In this document: positions 41,706 through 50,887 of the stretch, piece after piece
Layout: each line of letters opens with the position of its first letter
How positions within the stretch are numbered: the first letter of the stretch is position 1
DNA from: Dehalococcoidia bacterium
GTDB lineage: Bacteria > Chloroflexota > Dehalococcoidia > Lucifugimonadales > JAGWBF01
Reading direction: 5' to 3'
DNA length: 64,000 nt
Assembly: GCA_021295955.1 (NCBI GenBank)
Contig: JAGWBJ010000012.1
Location: forward strand, 102,440-166,439
The notes under the pieces: generated by a model
The model's input: the letters and a program-made list of their open reading frames with translations, nothing else
Database searches by the model: none
What the model was told of the DNA's origin: nothing
Program-made: the position numbers and the translations under genes

Positions 41706-42542
41706 ATGACCAAGCTGATCGCCGGCACAGGGAACTACGTCTACGAGGTGGTACGTCCCTGGGGTGAGCTCCCGGACGGCATGGACCTCGGGGGCGTGAG
41801 CCACGTGGGTGTGGACTCCCATGACAGGGTCTACGCCTTCCAGCGGAAGGACCCTCCCGTCGTCATATTCGACCGTGACGGGAAGTACCTGGGTTCGTGG
41901 GGCTCCGGCATGTTCATCGACGCCCACGGCATATACATCAGCGACGACGACCACATCTACCTCGGCAACCGGGACGCCCATACCGTCGTCAAGTGTACCC
42001 TGGACGGCACCGTCGTGATGACTCTGGGGACTGAGGAGAAGCCGGCATTCCAGGAGCCCTTCAACCACCCGGCCGACGTCGCCGTGGCGCCCAACGGCGA
42101 CATATACGTGGCCGACGGCTATGCCAACTCCCGGGTGCACAGGTTCTCGGCAAACGGAGACCTGATCCTCTCCTGGGGGTCTCCCGGAAAGGGCCCTGGC
42201 CAGTTCAGCGTGCCCCACGGAGTTTGGGTCGACGGCAACGAAAGGGTGTACGTGACTGACCGGGAGCTTGGCCGCGTGCAGGTGTTTACCCCCGAGGGCG
42301 AGTTCATCGACCAGTGGACCGACTTCTTCCGGCCCACCGACGTCTACGTGGATGCGGACGGCGCGGTCTACGTGGGGGACCTGGTGCCCAGGCTCAGCGT
42401 CTTCGACGGAAACAGCGGCACGATGATCGCCCGGGGGAGGCCCGTCCTCAACGTTCCCCACGGCCTGTACGGCGACTCCCACGGAGACTTGTACGTGGCC
42501 GAGCCGACGGAGCAGCGCCTCACCAAGCTCATCCGCCAGTAG
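41706..42542 (+). CDS. NHL/SMP-30-like beta-propeller protein (type B)
   Basis: A 278-residue six-bladed propeller-type protein with NHL-like repeats: GVDSHDRVYAFQRKDPPVVIF, then DAHGIYISDDDHIYL, HPADVAVAPNGDIYVADGY and VPHGVWVDGNERVYV. No export signal. It resembles the propeller of peptidyl-glycine alpha-amidating lyase-like proteins, but a function is not assigned. ATG at 41706 matches the start of the paralog at 60867-61745 (both open with M-T and an aG-x-Y-x-Y segment); a GTG at 41694 is the alternative. Confidence 0.82.
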   Translation: MTKLIAGTGNYVYEVVRPWGELPDGMDLGGVSHVGVDSHDRVYAFQRKDPPVVIFDRDGKYLGSWGSGMFIDAHGIYISDDDHIYLGNRDAHTVVKCTLDGTVVMTLGTEEKPAFQEPFNHPADVAVAPNGDIYVADGYANSRVHRFSANGDLILSWGSPGKGPGQFSVPHGVWVDGNERVYVTDRELGRVQVFTPEGEFIDQWTDFFRPTDVYVDADGAVYVGDLVPRLSVFDGNSGTMIARGRPVLNVPHGLYGDSHGDLYVAEPTEQRLTKLIRQ

Positions 42543-42708
42543 GCCCCGGGATGCTGCGCCGTCGCCCAACGCCGGTCCGGGCTGTCCTTCGGCGCGACAT
42601 GTCACGCTGCCCCACGCCCTCCCGTTCCTATTGGGCCCTTCCCGATTCCGGACAAACGGGCCTCGGTTGAGCGTTTAAAAACCGTGGGGTAGGGGTTATC
42701 CTAGCCCC

Positions 42709-43695
42709 ATGAACGGCCTGGTGCCCGCACTCCTTCTGTTTGTCGCCAGCGCCGCCCTCGTGATCGCCAGTGGAGCGTACCTGGCAAGGTACGGAGACGT
42801 CCTCGCCGCCCGCCTGGGCTGGGGCAGGGTCTGGGTTGGCACCATCCTGGTGTCGGTAGCTACGTCCCTTCCGGAGCTCCTGACCAACATCACTGTGGCC
42901 ACCAGGGACCAGCCCGACCTTGCCGGCGGGGACATCCTGGGCTCCAACATGGTGAACATGCTGGTGCTCGCCTCGGTCGCCCTGCTCTTCGGCGGGCGCC
43001 GGTTCTTCCACCAGGTCGTGCCGGAGCAGAGGTGGCTGGTCCTGGCCGCCTTATCCCTCACGGCCCTTGCCATCGTCCTCATCGCCCTTCCCATCGGCCT
43101 GGACGTGGTCTCCGTAGGACTGTCTTCAGTCCTCATCCTGGGGACCTATCTCGGGGCGATGCGCCTGGTCTACGTGGCCCTTCCAACGAGTCAGCCCGTC
43201 GAGGACGCGGCCGACGGACTGCCCAGCCTTCGCAAGGCGTGGACGCTGTTTGGCCTGGCATCCCTGGGCGTCGTAGTCGCTGCGCCGTGGCTTGCCTTCA
43301 GCGTCGAGGAGATCGCCGAGATCACCGGCCTCGCCACCAGCTTCCTCGGCGTCATCGCCATCGCCATGGTCACCAGCATGCCCGAGGTGTCCACCAGCGT
43401 TGCGGCCATCCGCCTGGGAGCGTCGGACCTGGCCTTCGGCAACCTGTACGGTAGCTGTGCCTTCAACATCCTCATCCTGGCCCTGGCCGATCCCTTCTAC
43501 CGCGAGGGGGTCCTGGTGGAGGCCCTGGGACGGGAGCACATTGCCGCGGGCCTGATAGCCGTGCTCCTGATGGCCCTGGGTCTGGCCCAGGTGATGGCCA
43601 GGGCCAGGGTCCGGGAGGCCCTCTCCAACGCCGGCCTCGCGGTGATGGTCCCCGTCTACGTCGCGGGCGTCTACCTGGTCTTCGTCCTGGCTTGA
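42709..43695 (+). CDS. Calcium/sodium antiporter (CaCA family)
   Basis: A 328-residue integral membrane protein with about 10 hydrophobic helices. The two alpha repeats typical of the CaCA superfamily are visible: ATSLPELLTNITVA with GGDILGSNMVN, and VTSMPEVSTSVAAIRLG with FGNLYGSCAFN. Acidic residues in both repeats are the cation sites. It exchanges Ca2+ (or another cation) for Na+ or H+. There is no clear ribosome site before the ATG, so it may be leaderless or poorly translated. Confidence 0.9.
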   Translation: MNGLVPALLLFVASAALVIASGAYLARYGDVLAARLGWGRVWVGTILVSVATSLPELLTNITVATRDQPDLAGGDILGSNMVNMLVLASVALLFGGRRFFHQVVPEQRWLVLAALSLTALAIVLIALPIGLDVVSVGLSSVLILGTYLGAMRLVYVALPTSQPVEDAADGLPSLRKAWTLFGLASLGVVVAAPWLAFSVEEIAEITGLATSFLGVIAIAMVTSMPEVSTSVAAIRLGASDLAFGNLYGSCAFNILILALADPFYREGVLVEALGREHIAAGLIAVLLMALGLAQVMARARVREALSNAGLAVMVPVYVAGVYLVFVLA

Positions 43696-43706
43696 CGGGG
43701 GCCGAG

Positions 43707-43735
43707 TTGACGCCCGTCCAGGGCTCGCCCATAAT
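43707..43735 (+). promoter_or_regulatory. Promoter of the first TPP enzyme gene
   Basis: TTGACG at 43707-43712, exactly 17 bases and CATAAT at 43730-43735, 40 bases before the ATG. Confidence 0.65.
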
Positions 43736-43775
43736 GTCATCGTTTCGTCGTTCTTTCATCGCCGGGAGGTTCTCC

Positions 43776-45458
43776 ATGTCCGGTTCACAAATGGTTACTG
43801 GCAGCCATCTCATCGGCAGGGCCCTCAAGCTGGAGGGCGTGGACAACATCTTTACGCTGGCGGGAGACCACATCCTGCCACTCCTCGACGTGCTCCACGA
43901 CATGGACTTCAGGTACGTGGATACCCGTCACGAGCAGGCCGCCGTCCACATGGCCGACGCCTGGGCCCGCATAACCGGGCAGCCAGGCGTGGTCAGCTAC
44001 ACCACCCCCGGGTTCGCCAATGCCGTCCCCGGCCTGGCCAACGCGTTCCACTCCGACAGTCCCGTGGTCTCCATCTCCGGGTCCGCAGACCTGGCCCACC
44101 TGGGACAGGGAGCCATGCAGGAGATCGAGCAGGTGGACATGGCCTCGCCCGTTACCAAGGGGTCGTGGATGGTCCACGACGCCCGGCGTATCCCCGAGCT
44201 CATCGCCAGGGCGATGAGGACCGCCTTCAGCGGACGCCGCGGCCCCGTTCACCTCACGATCCCCATGGACGTTCAGGAGCAGCGGGTCTCCGACGAGGAG
44301 GTGAGCCTGTACCAGCCCCGGGAGTACCGGGTAGGCGCCACCTCCCAGGCCAGGCCCGAGCTGGTGCGGCAGGCCGTCGACGTGCTCCGCCAGGGGAGCC
44401 GCCCCATGATCGTGGTGGGGGGTGCGGCCGCCGACGCCGACGCCGGCGAGGTGCTCAGAAGGTTCGTGGAGACCACCAACCTGCCCCTTCTTACCGAGGA
44501 CCAAGCCAGGGGTATGGTCGCCGACGACCATCCCAACTGCTTCGGCTTCTTCGAGAGGGGGCTGAACCGGGCCGCGGCCATGGTCCGGGAGGCCGACGTG
44601 GTCCTGCTGCTGGGAAGGAAGCAGGACTACACCATCGGTTACGGGCTTCCCCCGGCCATCGCCGCCGATGCCCGAATGGTCCAGGTGGACCCCAGCGCCG
44701 CCGAGATCGGGCGGAACCGGGGTGTCGACGTGGGGATCGTCGGGGACATTGCCGGAGTCGTCGAGCAGCTTGCCGACGAGGCGGCCCGGCACTCCTGGCC
44801 CCGTCTCCCCTGGCTGGACAGGCTTCAGGCCGAGAGGGAGGCCCAGGACGAGTGGCTGGATACCCTGGCCGCCCCCGAGACTCCCATGCACGCCACCTAC
44901 GTGCACCGCGCCATGCAGAGGCTCCTGCGCCCCGACGATTTCCTGGTGTTCGACGGCGGCGACTTCTGCCACTTCGGCCGAGCCATCCACGCGGCCCAAC
45001 GGCCCAGGAGATGGCTGTACGTGTCCAGCCTGGGAATGCTGGGCTCCTCCCTGCCCACGGCCATGGCCGCGAAGCTGGCCCACCCCGATGCCCGGGTGGT
45101 CATGTTCACGGGCGACGGCGCCTTCGGGTTCAACGGCATGGAGTTCGACACCGCCGTGCGGCACGACCTGCCTTTAGTCGCGGTCATGGGGAACGACGCG
45201 GCGTGGGGCATAGACCGGCAGATCCAGCTTGGCCTCTACGGCCGGCCCATCGCCACCGACCTGCTGCGGACCCGGTACGACAGGGTGGTCGAAGGCCTGG
45301 GAGGCTACGGGGAGCTGGTCGAGCGTCCCGAGGACCTGGTCCCCGCCGTGGAACGGGCCTTCGCCTCGGGGAAGCCCGCGCTGGTGAACGTGTCGGTCCA
45401 GAGGGCCATAAGCCCCAGGGCCGAGGCCGCCATCGCCCGGCGCAAGGCCGGCGGCTAG
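43776..45458 (+). CDS. Thiamine pyrophosphate-dependent enzyme, acetolactate synthase-like
   Basis: A 560-residue enzyme with the three-domain layout of the TPP decarboxylase/acetohydroxyacid synthase family. The catalytic Glu53 is in DTRHEQAAVHMADAW, the middle domain starts near 190, and the TPP/Mg motif is GDGAFGFNGMEF ending in VMGNDAAWG near residue 475, where the usual Asn-Asn is Asn-Asp. No small regulatory subunit follows, so biosynthetic AHAS is unlikely; a decarboxylase or lyase of a 2-oxo acid is more probable. ATG at 43776 has GGGAGG upstream. Related to, but distinct from, the TPP enzyme at 47542. Confidence 0.87.
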   Translation: MSGSQMVTGSHLIGRALKLEGVDNIFTLAGDHILPLLDVLHDMDFRYVDTRHEQAAVHMADAWARITGQPGVVSYTTPGFANAVPGLANAFHSDSPVVSISGSADLAHLGQGAMQEIEQVDMASPVTKGSWMVHDARRIPELIARAMRTAFSGRRGPVHLTIPMDVQEQRVSDEEVSLYQPREYRVGATSQARPELVRQAVDVLRQGSRPMIVVGGAAADADAGEVLRRFVETTNLPLLTEDQARGMVADDHPNCFGFFERGLNRAAAMVREADVVLLLGRKQDYTIGYGLPPAIAADARMVQVDPSAAEIGRNRGVDVGIVGDIAGVVEQLADEAARHSWPRLPWLDRLQAEREAQDEWLDTLAAPETPMHATYVHRAMQRLLRPDDFLVFDGGDFCHFGRAIHAAQRPRRWLYVSSLGMLGSSLPTAMAAKLAHPDARVVMFTGDGAFGFNGMEFDTAVRHDLPLVAVMGNDAAWGIDRQIQLGLYGRPIATDLLRTRYDRVVEGLGGYGELVERPEDLVPAVERAFASGKPALVNVSVQRAISPRAEAAIARRKAGG

Positions 45459-45486
45459 ACCGCGCCCGAGCCTGCCTGGCGCCCGG

Positions 45487-45780
45487 CTAGAACCGTCCCT
45501 TCCAACGGCGGACCCTGAATTGAGAGCCGCCAGACCGCTTTCGCACCCAGGACAGGTACGCCGCCATCCTGGGGTCGTTCCGCAGGGCCTCCAGCGTATT
45601 CAGCCGCCTGGCCAGGGTCCCCTCGGTGAACATGGCGTGGACCTGCCTGTGGCAGGTGGAGCAAAGCCGCGCCTGGGGCCCCCTCCGGCCTCCCTTGAGC
45701 TTCGGCACCAGATGGTGGGACGTGGGGCGCTCCGTGCCCCGCTGGCAGAGCTCGCAGCTAACCTGCGTCGGGTCGCCCAT
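45487..45780 (-). CDS. Small HNH endonuclease-like protein
   Basis: A 97-residue basic protein with an HNH-type zinc-binding core: CELCQRG, then SHHLVPKLKGG (the double His of the HNH motif), and CSTCHRQVH. The C-terminal half is helical and very basic. It could nick or bind DNA, or be a stand-alone HNH of unknown role. The start is uncertain: ATG at 45780 or GTG at 45789. No recombination or phage genes are adjacent. Confidence 0.72.
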   Translation of the reverse strand: MGDPTQVSCELCQRGTERPTSHHLVPKLKGGRRGPQARLCSTCHRQVHAMFTEGTLARRLNTLEALRNDPRMAAYLSWVRKRSGGSQFRVRRWKGRF

Positions 45781-45892
45781 CGACTTCACCGGCCGGGTCT
45801 CTCCATGACAGGTACATATTACCCCGGTTCGGGGGCATGAAGCCAGGATGAGACGGGTATGGTTGTACCGAGCAATAGGCGTCGTTCCTATG

Positions 45893-45922
45893 TTGATACG
45901 TAGTCACGCCCTCCGGTATACT
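45893..45922 (+). promoter_or_regulatory. Promoter of the radical SAM-TPP operon
   Basis: TTGATA at 45893-45898, an 18-base spacer and TATACT at 45917-45922, about 75 bases before the ATG at 46001. Confidence 0.7.
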
Positions 45923-46000
45923 CATACCACCCTGGGACGGGCCAGCCTGGGATCGAGGCGAAGACCGTTCCGCTTCCGGTGAAACAGACGGAGGACCCGC

Positions 46001-47530
46001 ATGAAGGTCGAAAAGGTTGCCTTTATCAGCGCCGATCTGCCGTACTGGAACCTGGTAACCCACGCGGTGTTTCCCGAGTACGGCATGCCTTTGGTGGCCA
46101 CGATCGTGAGGAACCTGGGATACGACGTGCGGGTGTTCGTCGAGCACATTGGACCCATCAAGTGGGACCAGGTGATGGACGCGGACGTGATCTGCTTCCA
46201 CGCCTTCAGCTCCACCATGCCCAAGACCATCGACTACATCGAGCGGATCAAGTCCGAGCGCCCCGACCTGCCTGTCATCATCGGCGGGACCCACGCCTCG
46301 GTGATGGCCGAGGACACCCTTCAGTACTGCGACATCGTGGTGCGCCAGGAGGGGGACGAGACCCTGCCCGAGGTGTTGGAGCGCCTCAAGGGCGATGAGG
46401 GCCTGGACGGCGTCCTGGGGGTCTCCTACTGGGACAACGGCCAGATGAAGCAGAACCCCAACCGGCCCTTCGCCCAGCACTTCGACGTCATCCCGGACCT
46501 TGAGCTGATAAGCGGCTACATGGACTGGCCCAAGTGGAAGCTGCTGTGGAACCTGAAGATGCGCTGGCAGGTGCTCCAGACCACCAGGGGGTGTCCCTAC
46601 GACTGCTCCTTCTGCATCGCCCCCCGGGAGCTGGGCAGGGGCTACCGGCTCCGGAGCGTAGACAGCGTCATCGCCGACATCAAGTACCAGCGCCAGCTCA
46701 CCGGCGCCAAATACTTCTTCATCGTCGACAACCATTTCACCGTCAGGCGCGACCGCACCAAGGAGCTCCTCAACCGCGTAATCGAAGAGAAGATCGACTG
46801 GTACGGCATCTGCTTCACCCGGCTGGAGGTGGCCCGGGACGAAGAGGTGCTCAGGCTGCTGAAGAAGGCCCAGGTAAACACCCTCTACATGGGCCTGGAG
46901 TCCTTCGACAACAAGGTGCTCAAGCTGCTCAACAAGCAGCAGACCCAGGAGGGAATCCGGACCTCCCTCGCCAAGATCAAGAAGCACAAGCTCAGGGTCC
47001 TGGGGTCCTTCGTCCTCGGGTCAGACGAGGACACCGTGGACACCATCCGAAACACCATCGACGCCGCCATCGAGGCGGACGTGGACTATGTGGCCCTGTT
47101 CCCCCTCAGCGGGTACCCGGAGCACAACGCGCCCACGATTCCCCTGAACCGGTTCATCCTGCCCACGTGGGACCGGCTGGACGGCACCTTCGTGATATTC
47201 CTGCCCAAACGGATGCGGCCCAGCACCCTGCAAAGGGAGATCGGGCGGGCCTACCGAAAGTTCTATGGACCCAAGCAGATAATGCGCAGGTTCATGAGGG
47301 GCGACTTCTGGGCGGGGCTGAAGCGCATGGCGTACAACTACTGGGCCTGGGAGATCCAGCGCAGCACCGCCAAGTGGGCCGATTACCTGGAGTCCGTCGA
47401 GGGCTACTACTACGACGAGAACGACCGTCTCATCGAGGAGCGGCTGGGAGAGGGTATCCATCCCGCCAAGTACCCGGGCTCCACGAGGGCCGCGGGCCTG
47501 GACAGGGCCACTATAATGATGGGCTCATAA
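46001..47530 (+). CDS. B12-binding-domain radical SAM protein (BchE-like)
   Basis: A 509-residue enzyme. Residues about 1-150 form a B12-binding-like Rossmann domain (GMPLVATIVRNLGYDVRVF ... PVIIGGTHASVMAEDTL) without an obvious D-x-H-x2-G motif. The radical SAM core follows with RGCPYDCSFC (Cys198, Cys202, Cys205) and the GLESFDNKVL segment. A C-terminal region (about 400-509) rich in Arg, Trp and Tyr is typical of this group. GGAGG precedes the ATG. It is followed after 11 bases by a TPP enzyme gene, so both probably act in one pathway. The reaction is unknown (methylation, cyclisation or rearrangement are known in the family). Confidence 0.87.
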   Translation: MKVEKVAFISADLPYWNLVTHAVFPEYGMPLVATIVRNLGYDVRVFVEHIGPIKWDQVMDADVICFHAFSSTMPKTIDYIERIKSERPDLPVIIGGTHASVMAEDTLQYCDIVVRQEGDETLPEVLERLKGDEGLDGVLGVSYWDNGQMKQNPNRPFAQHFDVIPDLELISGYMDWPKWKLLWNLKMRWQVLQTTRGCPYDCSFCIAPRELGRGYRLRSVDSVIADIKYQRQLTGAKYFFIVDNHFTVRRDRTKELLNRVIEEKIDWYGICFTRLEVARDEEVLRLLKKAQVNTLYMGLESFDNKVLKLLNKQQTQEGIRTSLAKIKKHKLRVLGSFVLGSDEDTVDTIRNTIDAAIEADVDYVALFPLSGYPEHNAPTIPLNRFILPTWDRLDGTFVIFLPKRMRPSTLQREIGRAYRKFYGPKQIMRRFMRGDFWAGLKRMAYNYWAWEIQRSTAKWADYLESVEGYYYDENDRLIEERLGEGIHPAKYPGSTRAAGLDRATIMMGS

Positions 47531-47541
47531 AGGAGCAGCCG

Positions 47542-49191
47542 ATGAAGGGCGCCGACGCTATTGCCAACATCCTGAAGCGGGAGGGGGTCGATTTCATCGG
47601 CTGCATACCCTTCAGCACCCTCACCGAGGCCGTGGCGGTGGCGGGAGTCCGGCCCATCATCTTCCGCCAGGAGCGGGTGGGCGTCAACATGGCCGACGGC
47701 TTCAGCCGCACCACCGGCGGCCGTAGGATCGGCGCCTTCACCATGCAGGCCCAGGCGGGGGCCGAGAACGCCTTCGCCGGCGTGGCCCAGGCCTACGCGG
47801 ACTCCGTCCCGATCCTGCTGCTGCCTGCCGCCGCCGGCCGGTCCCGGACCGGTGTGCGGCCGAACTTCAGCCCCACGCGAAGCTACAGGGACGTGACCAA
47901 GTGGGTGGACCAGATCAACCTGGTCGAGCGTGTGCCAGAGATGATGCGCAGGGCCTTCAGCCAGCTGCGCATCGGTAGACCCAGCCCGGTAATGCTGGAC
48001 CTGCCCGCCGACATCCTATCGGCGGAGCTGGACGAGGCCGACTTCCACTACGTTCCCGTCGCGCCCAGGAGGACGGCCGGGGACCCGGCCGACGTGGCGG
48101 AGGCCGCCAGGGCGTTGCTGGCCGCCAAGCGCCCGGTCATCCACGCGGGCCAGGGAATCCTGTACGCCGAGGCCTGGGACGAGCTGAGGGAGCTGGCCGA
48201 GCTTCTTCAGGCGCCCGTGATGACGACCCTGTCGGGCAAGAGCGCGTTCCCCGAGGACCATGCCCTGTCCATCGGCGCCGGCGGGGCCGCGACGACGGGC
48301 CCGGTGGTCCACTTCCTGAAGGGGTGCGACCTGGTGTTCGGCATCGGAAGCAGCCTGACCATCGGCAGCTTCGGCGTGGGTATACCTGGTGGCAAGACCA
48401 TCGTGCACTCGACCAACGACGCCGAGGACATCAACAAGGACTACCGCGCCGACCACGCAGTCATCGGCGACTCCAAGCTGGTGTTGGGACAGCTCCTTCA
48501 GGAGGTCCGGTCCCAGGGAGGGTCGAGCGTTCCCCGGGAGGGCGGTGAGGTCGTCCGGGAGGTGAAGGCCGTTAAGGGAGACTGGTTGAAGGAGTGGATG
48601 CCCAAGCTCACCTCCGACGAGGTGCCCATCAACCCGTACCGGGTGGTCTGGGACCTGATGCAGACCCTGGACCGCAAGAACACCATCATAACCCACGACT
48701 CCGGTAGTCCCCGGGACCAGATGTCCCCCTTCTTCGAGGCCATTGCTCCCCGTACCTTCATCGGTTGGGGCAAGTCCACCCAGCTCGGCTACGGGTTCGG
48801 CCTGGCCATGGGAGCCAAGCTGGCCGAGCCGGACAAGCTGGCGGTGAACGTGATGGGCGACGCCGCCTTCGGCATGGTGGGCCTGGACTTCGAAACGGCC
48901 ATCAGGGAGAGTATTCCCATTCTCACCATCGTCAACAACAACTCGGGCATGGGCATCTACGGCCCCGACCGGTTCCCCGTTGCGGCCCGGGAGTACGGCA
49001 CCGGGCGGCTGTCCGGCAACTACGCAGAGGTGGCCGCGGCCCTGGGCGGCTACAACGAGCGGGTCGAGAGGCCCGAGGACGTGGTCCCGGCCGTCCGCCG
49101 AGCCCAGCAAGTCGTGGCCTCGGGACAGCCTGCCCTGGTGGAGATAATCACCAGCCTGGAGCCCGCATTCTCCTTCCGCGGCTGGGGTTAG
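47542..49191 (+). CDS. Thiamine pyrophosphate-dependent enzyme (second), coupled to radical SAM gene
   Basis: A 549-residue TPP enzyme of the acetolactate synthase / oxalyl-CoA decarboxylase / benzoylformate decarboxylase superfamily. Catalytic Glu44 is in IFRQERVGVNMADGFSR; the TPP motif is GDAAFGMVGLDFETA ending VNNNSG near residue 466. No regulatory subunit is encoded. AAGGAG lies 7 bases before the ATG, and the radical SAM gene ends 11 bases upstream. It shares the overall plan of the TPP enzyme at 43776 but diverges in the active-site neighbourhood (HGQ-type and cap residues), so the substrates probably differ. Confidence 0.87.
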   Translation: MKGADAIANILKREGVDFIGCIPFSTLTEAVAVAGVRPIIFRQERVGVNMADGFSRTTGGRRIGAFTMQAQAGAENAFAGVAQAYADSVPILLLPAAAGRSRTGVRPNFSPTRSYRDVTKWVDQINLVERVPEMMRRAFSQLRIGRPSPVMLDLPADILSAELDEADFHYVPVAPRRTAGDPADVAEAARALLAAKRPVIHAGQGILYAEAWDELRELAELLQAPVMTTLSGKSAFPEDHALSIGAGGAATTGPVVHFLKGCDLVFGIGSSLTIGSFGVGIPGGKTIVHSTNDAEDINKDYRADHAVIGDSKLVLGQLLQEVRSQGGSSVPREGGEVVREVKAVKGDWLKEWMPKLTSDEVPINPYRVVWDLMQTLDRKNTIITHDSGSPRDQMSPFFEAIAPRTFIGWGKSTQLGYGFGLAMGAKLAEPDKLAVNVMGDAAFGMVGLDFETAIRESIPILTIVNNNSGMGIYGPDRFPVAAREYGTGRLSGNYAEVAAALGGYNERVERPEDVVPAVRRAQQVVASGQPALVEIITSLEPAFSFRGWG

Positions 49192-49255
49192 CGCGCCTTG
49201 TCCACTTCGGCGCGGATGGGCATATGGCCCGCGCTCGTGCGGCGCATCATGAAAG

Positions 49256-49284
49256 TTGACCCGCGCCGGGGTTTGGACTAGAAT
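49256..49284 (+). promoter_or_regulatory. Consensus promoter of DUF1800-NHL cassette 2
   Basis: TTGACC at 49256-49261, exactly 17 bases and TAGAAT at 49279-49284. The leader of about 120 bases has several small hairpins (for example GCCATGCC...GGCATG near 49350) before the AAAGGAG site. Confidence 0.75.
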
Positions 49285-49409
49285 ATCATCGTGACCGACC
49301 TCCGACCTTGGGAGGCCAGCCCGGTGCGAGTGGCCGGGCCTGATTTGTAGCCATGCCGGGAGCGGCATGTGCCCAGATCCCTTCAGAGAACCACCCGAAA
49401 GGAGCGACC

Positions 49410-50831
49410 ATGGCTGGCAGTGAAGACATCGCGTTAATGGCCCATCTTATGAGGCGCGCAGGATTCGGAGCATCCCGCGCGGACCTGGAGGAGCGAGTGG
49501 CCCGGGGCTACGAGGTAGTCGTCGAGGAGTTGCTGGAGCCGGAAAAGCACGGCATCTCCGACAACGACGAGGACCTTCTGTTCCGGCATGCCCCTGGGGC
49601 GAAGCTCCCTGGCGGAGTGCCCTACAACGGCCAGGCCAACTACATGTGGCAGATGATCAATACCGAACGGCCCTTGCAGGAGAAGATGGCCCTCTTCTGG
49701 CACCACCTTTTTGCAACCGGCAACTCCAAGGTGGACAACTGCGACCAGTTGCTCGAGCAGATAAACATGTACCGGGAATACGGGATGGGCAACTACCGGG
49801 ACCTGCTCATAGAGCTGGCCAAGAACCCGGCCATGATCTTCTGGCTGGACAACAACCAGAACCACAAGGACGAGCCCAACGAGAACTGGGGCCGGGAGCT
49901 GCTGGAGCTGTTCTCCATGGGCGTGGGGAACTACACCGAGCAGGACGTATTCGAGTGCTCCAGGGCCTTCACGGGCTGGACCATCGCGGCCAAGATTCCC
50001 CGCCTGCCCTTGGGCCGCTTCCCGTGGGAGTTCGAATACAAACCCGAGGACCACGACGACGGAGAGAAGACCTTCCTCGGCCACAAGGGGAACTTCAACG
50101 GCGACGACATCATAGACATCGTCGTGCGGCAGCCGGCTACGGCCCGGTTCATCGCCCGCCATCTGTACAACTTCTTCGTGGCTGACGAGGAGCAGGTGCC
50201 GGCGTGGCAGCACAATCCGCCCAGAGACCCCGCGGCCCTCAACATCATCGGCGACGCCTTCGTGAGATCCGGCTACGACATGAGGCAGACGCTGCGCGTG
50301 CTGTTCAACTCGGACTTCTTCAAGGCCGAGTCCGTCCGCTTCGCGAAGGTGAAGAGTCCCGCCGAGGTGGTGGTGGGCACCATGAACCTGGTGGGCGACT
50401 TCAAGGGCGCTCCCAAGCCCGGCCTCATGGCGCTGGGTATGGAGCCGACCAACATGGGCCAGTCCCTGCTGGACCCGCCCAGCGTCGAGGGATGGCACAC
50501 CGGCGCCGAGTGGATCGACAGCGGCTCGCTGGTGAGGCGCATCAACTTCGTTGCCGACCGGGTCGGGGACATCAGTATGCCCGGAGTTCGGGACATCGTC
50601 GACAGGGTCCGGGTCCAGGGAGACCTCAGCCCCGAGGATCTGGTGGACACCTGCATAGACCTCATCGGGCCGACCCAGGTCAACGAGCTCACCCACGAAG
50701 AGCTGTTGACCCAGGCCCGGGCCGGTGGGGACGTGAGCTGGGCCTCCCAGCAGGACGCGGACCGGTCCACGCAGCGGGTGCTGCAGATGCTCCAGCTCAT
50801 CGCTGCCTCCCGCGAGTACCAGTTCGGTTAG
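49410..50831 (+). CDS. DUF1800 family protein (cassette 2)
   Basis: A 473-residue DUF1800 protein, paralogous along its length to the one at 13952-15358: LMAHLMRRAGFGAS, FWHHLFATG, NENWGRELLELFSMG, SRAFTGWT, LGHKGNFNGDDIIDI, LYNFFVADE and LLDPPSVEGWHTG are shared. Again there is no signal peptide and no DUF1501 partner. AAAGGAG precedes the ATG at 49410. The NHL gene follows by 56 bases. Two independent, like-organised copies suggest the pair works as a unit. Confidence 0.88.
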   Translation: MAGSEDIALMAHLMRRAGFGASRADLEERVARGYEVVVEELLEPEKHGISDNDEDLLFRHAPGAKLPGGVPYNGQANYMWQMINTERPLQEKMALFWHHLFATGNSKVDNCDQLLEQINMYREYGMGNYRDLLIELAKNPAMIFWLDNNQNHKDEPNENWGRELLELFSMGVGNYTEQDVFECSRAFTGWTIAAKIPRLPLGRFPWEFEYKPEDHDDGEKTFLGHKGNFNGDDIIDIVVRQPATARFIARHLYNFFVADEEQVPAWQHNPPRDPAALNIIGDAFVRSGYDMRQTLRVLFNSDFFKAESVRFAKVKSPAEVVVGTMNLVGDFKGAPKPGLMALGMEPTNMGQSLLDPPSVEGWHTGAEWIDSGSLVRRINFVADRVGDISMPGVRDIVDRVRVQGDLSPEDLVDTCIDLIGPTQVNELTHEELLTQARAGGDVSWASQQDADRSTQRVLQMLQLIAASREYQFG

Positions 50832-50887
50832 GCGATTCGCGACCCAGGCCTGGACCAGTAGCCGCAATAGCCTTCGGGAGGCAACAG

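Noticed and set aside
45487..45780. Mobile element or phage remnant at the HNH gene
   Set aside because: No integrase, transposase, terminal repeats or phage genes lie around it.
46534..47541. Upstream extension of the second TPP enzyme into the radical SAM gene
   Set aside because: The extension is an out-of-frame reading of the radical SAM gene; AAGGAG and ATG at 47542 mark the true start.
43776..49191. Branched-chain amino acid (ilvB) cluster
   Set aside because: No ilvH/ilvN, ilvC or ilvD genes are nearby and the two TPP enzymes lack a regulatory subunit.
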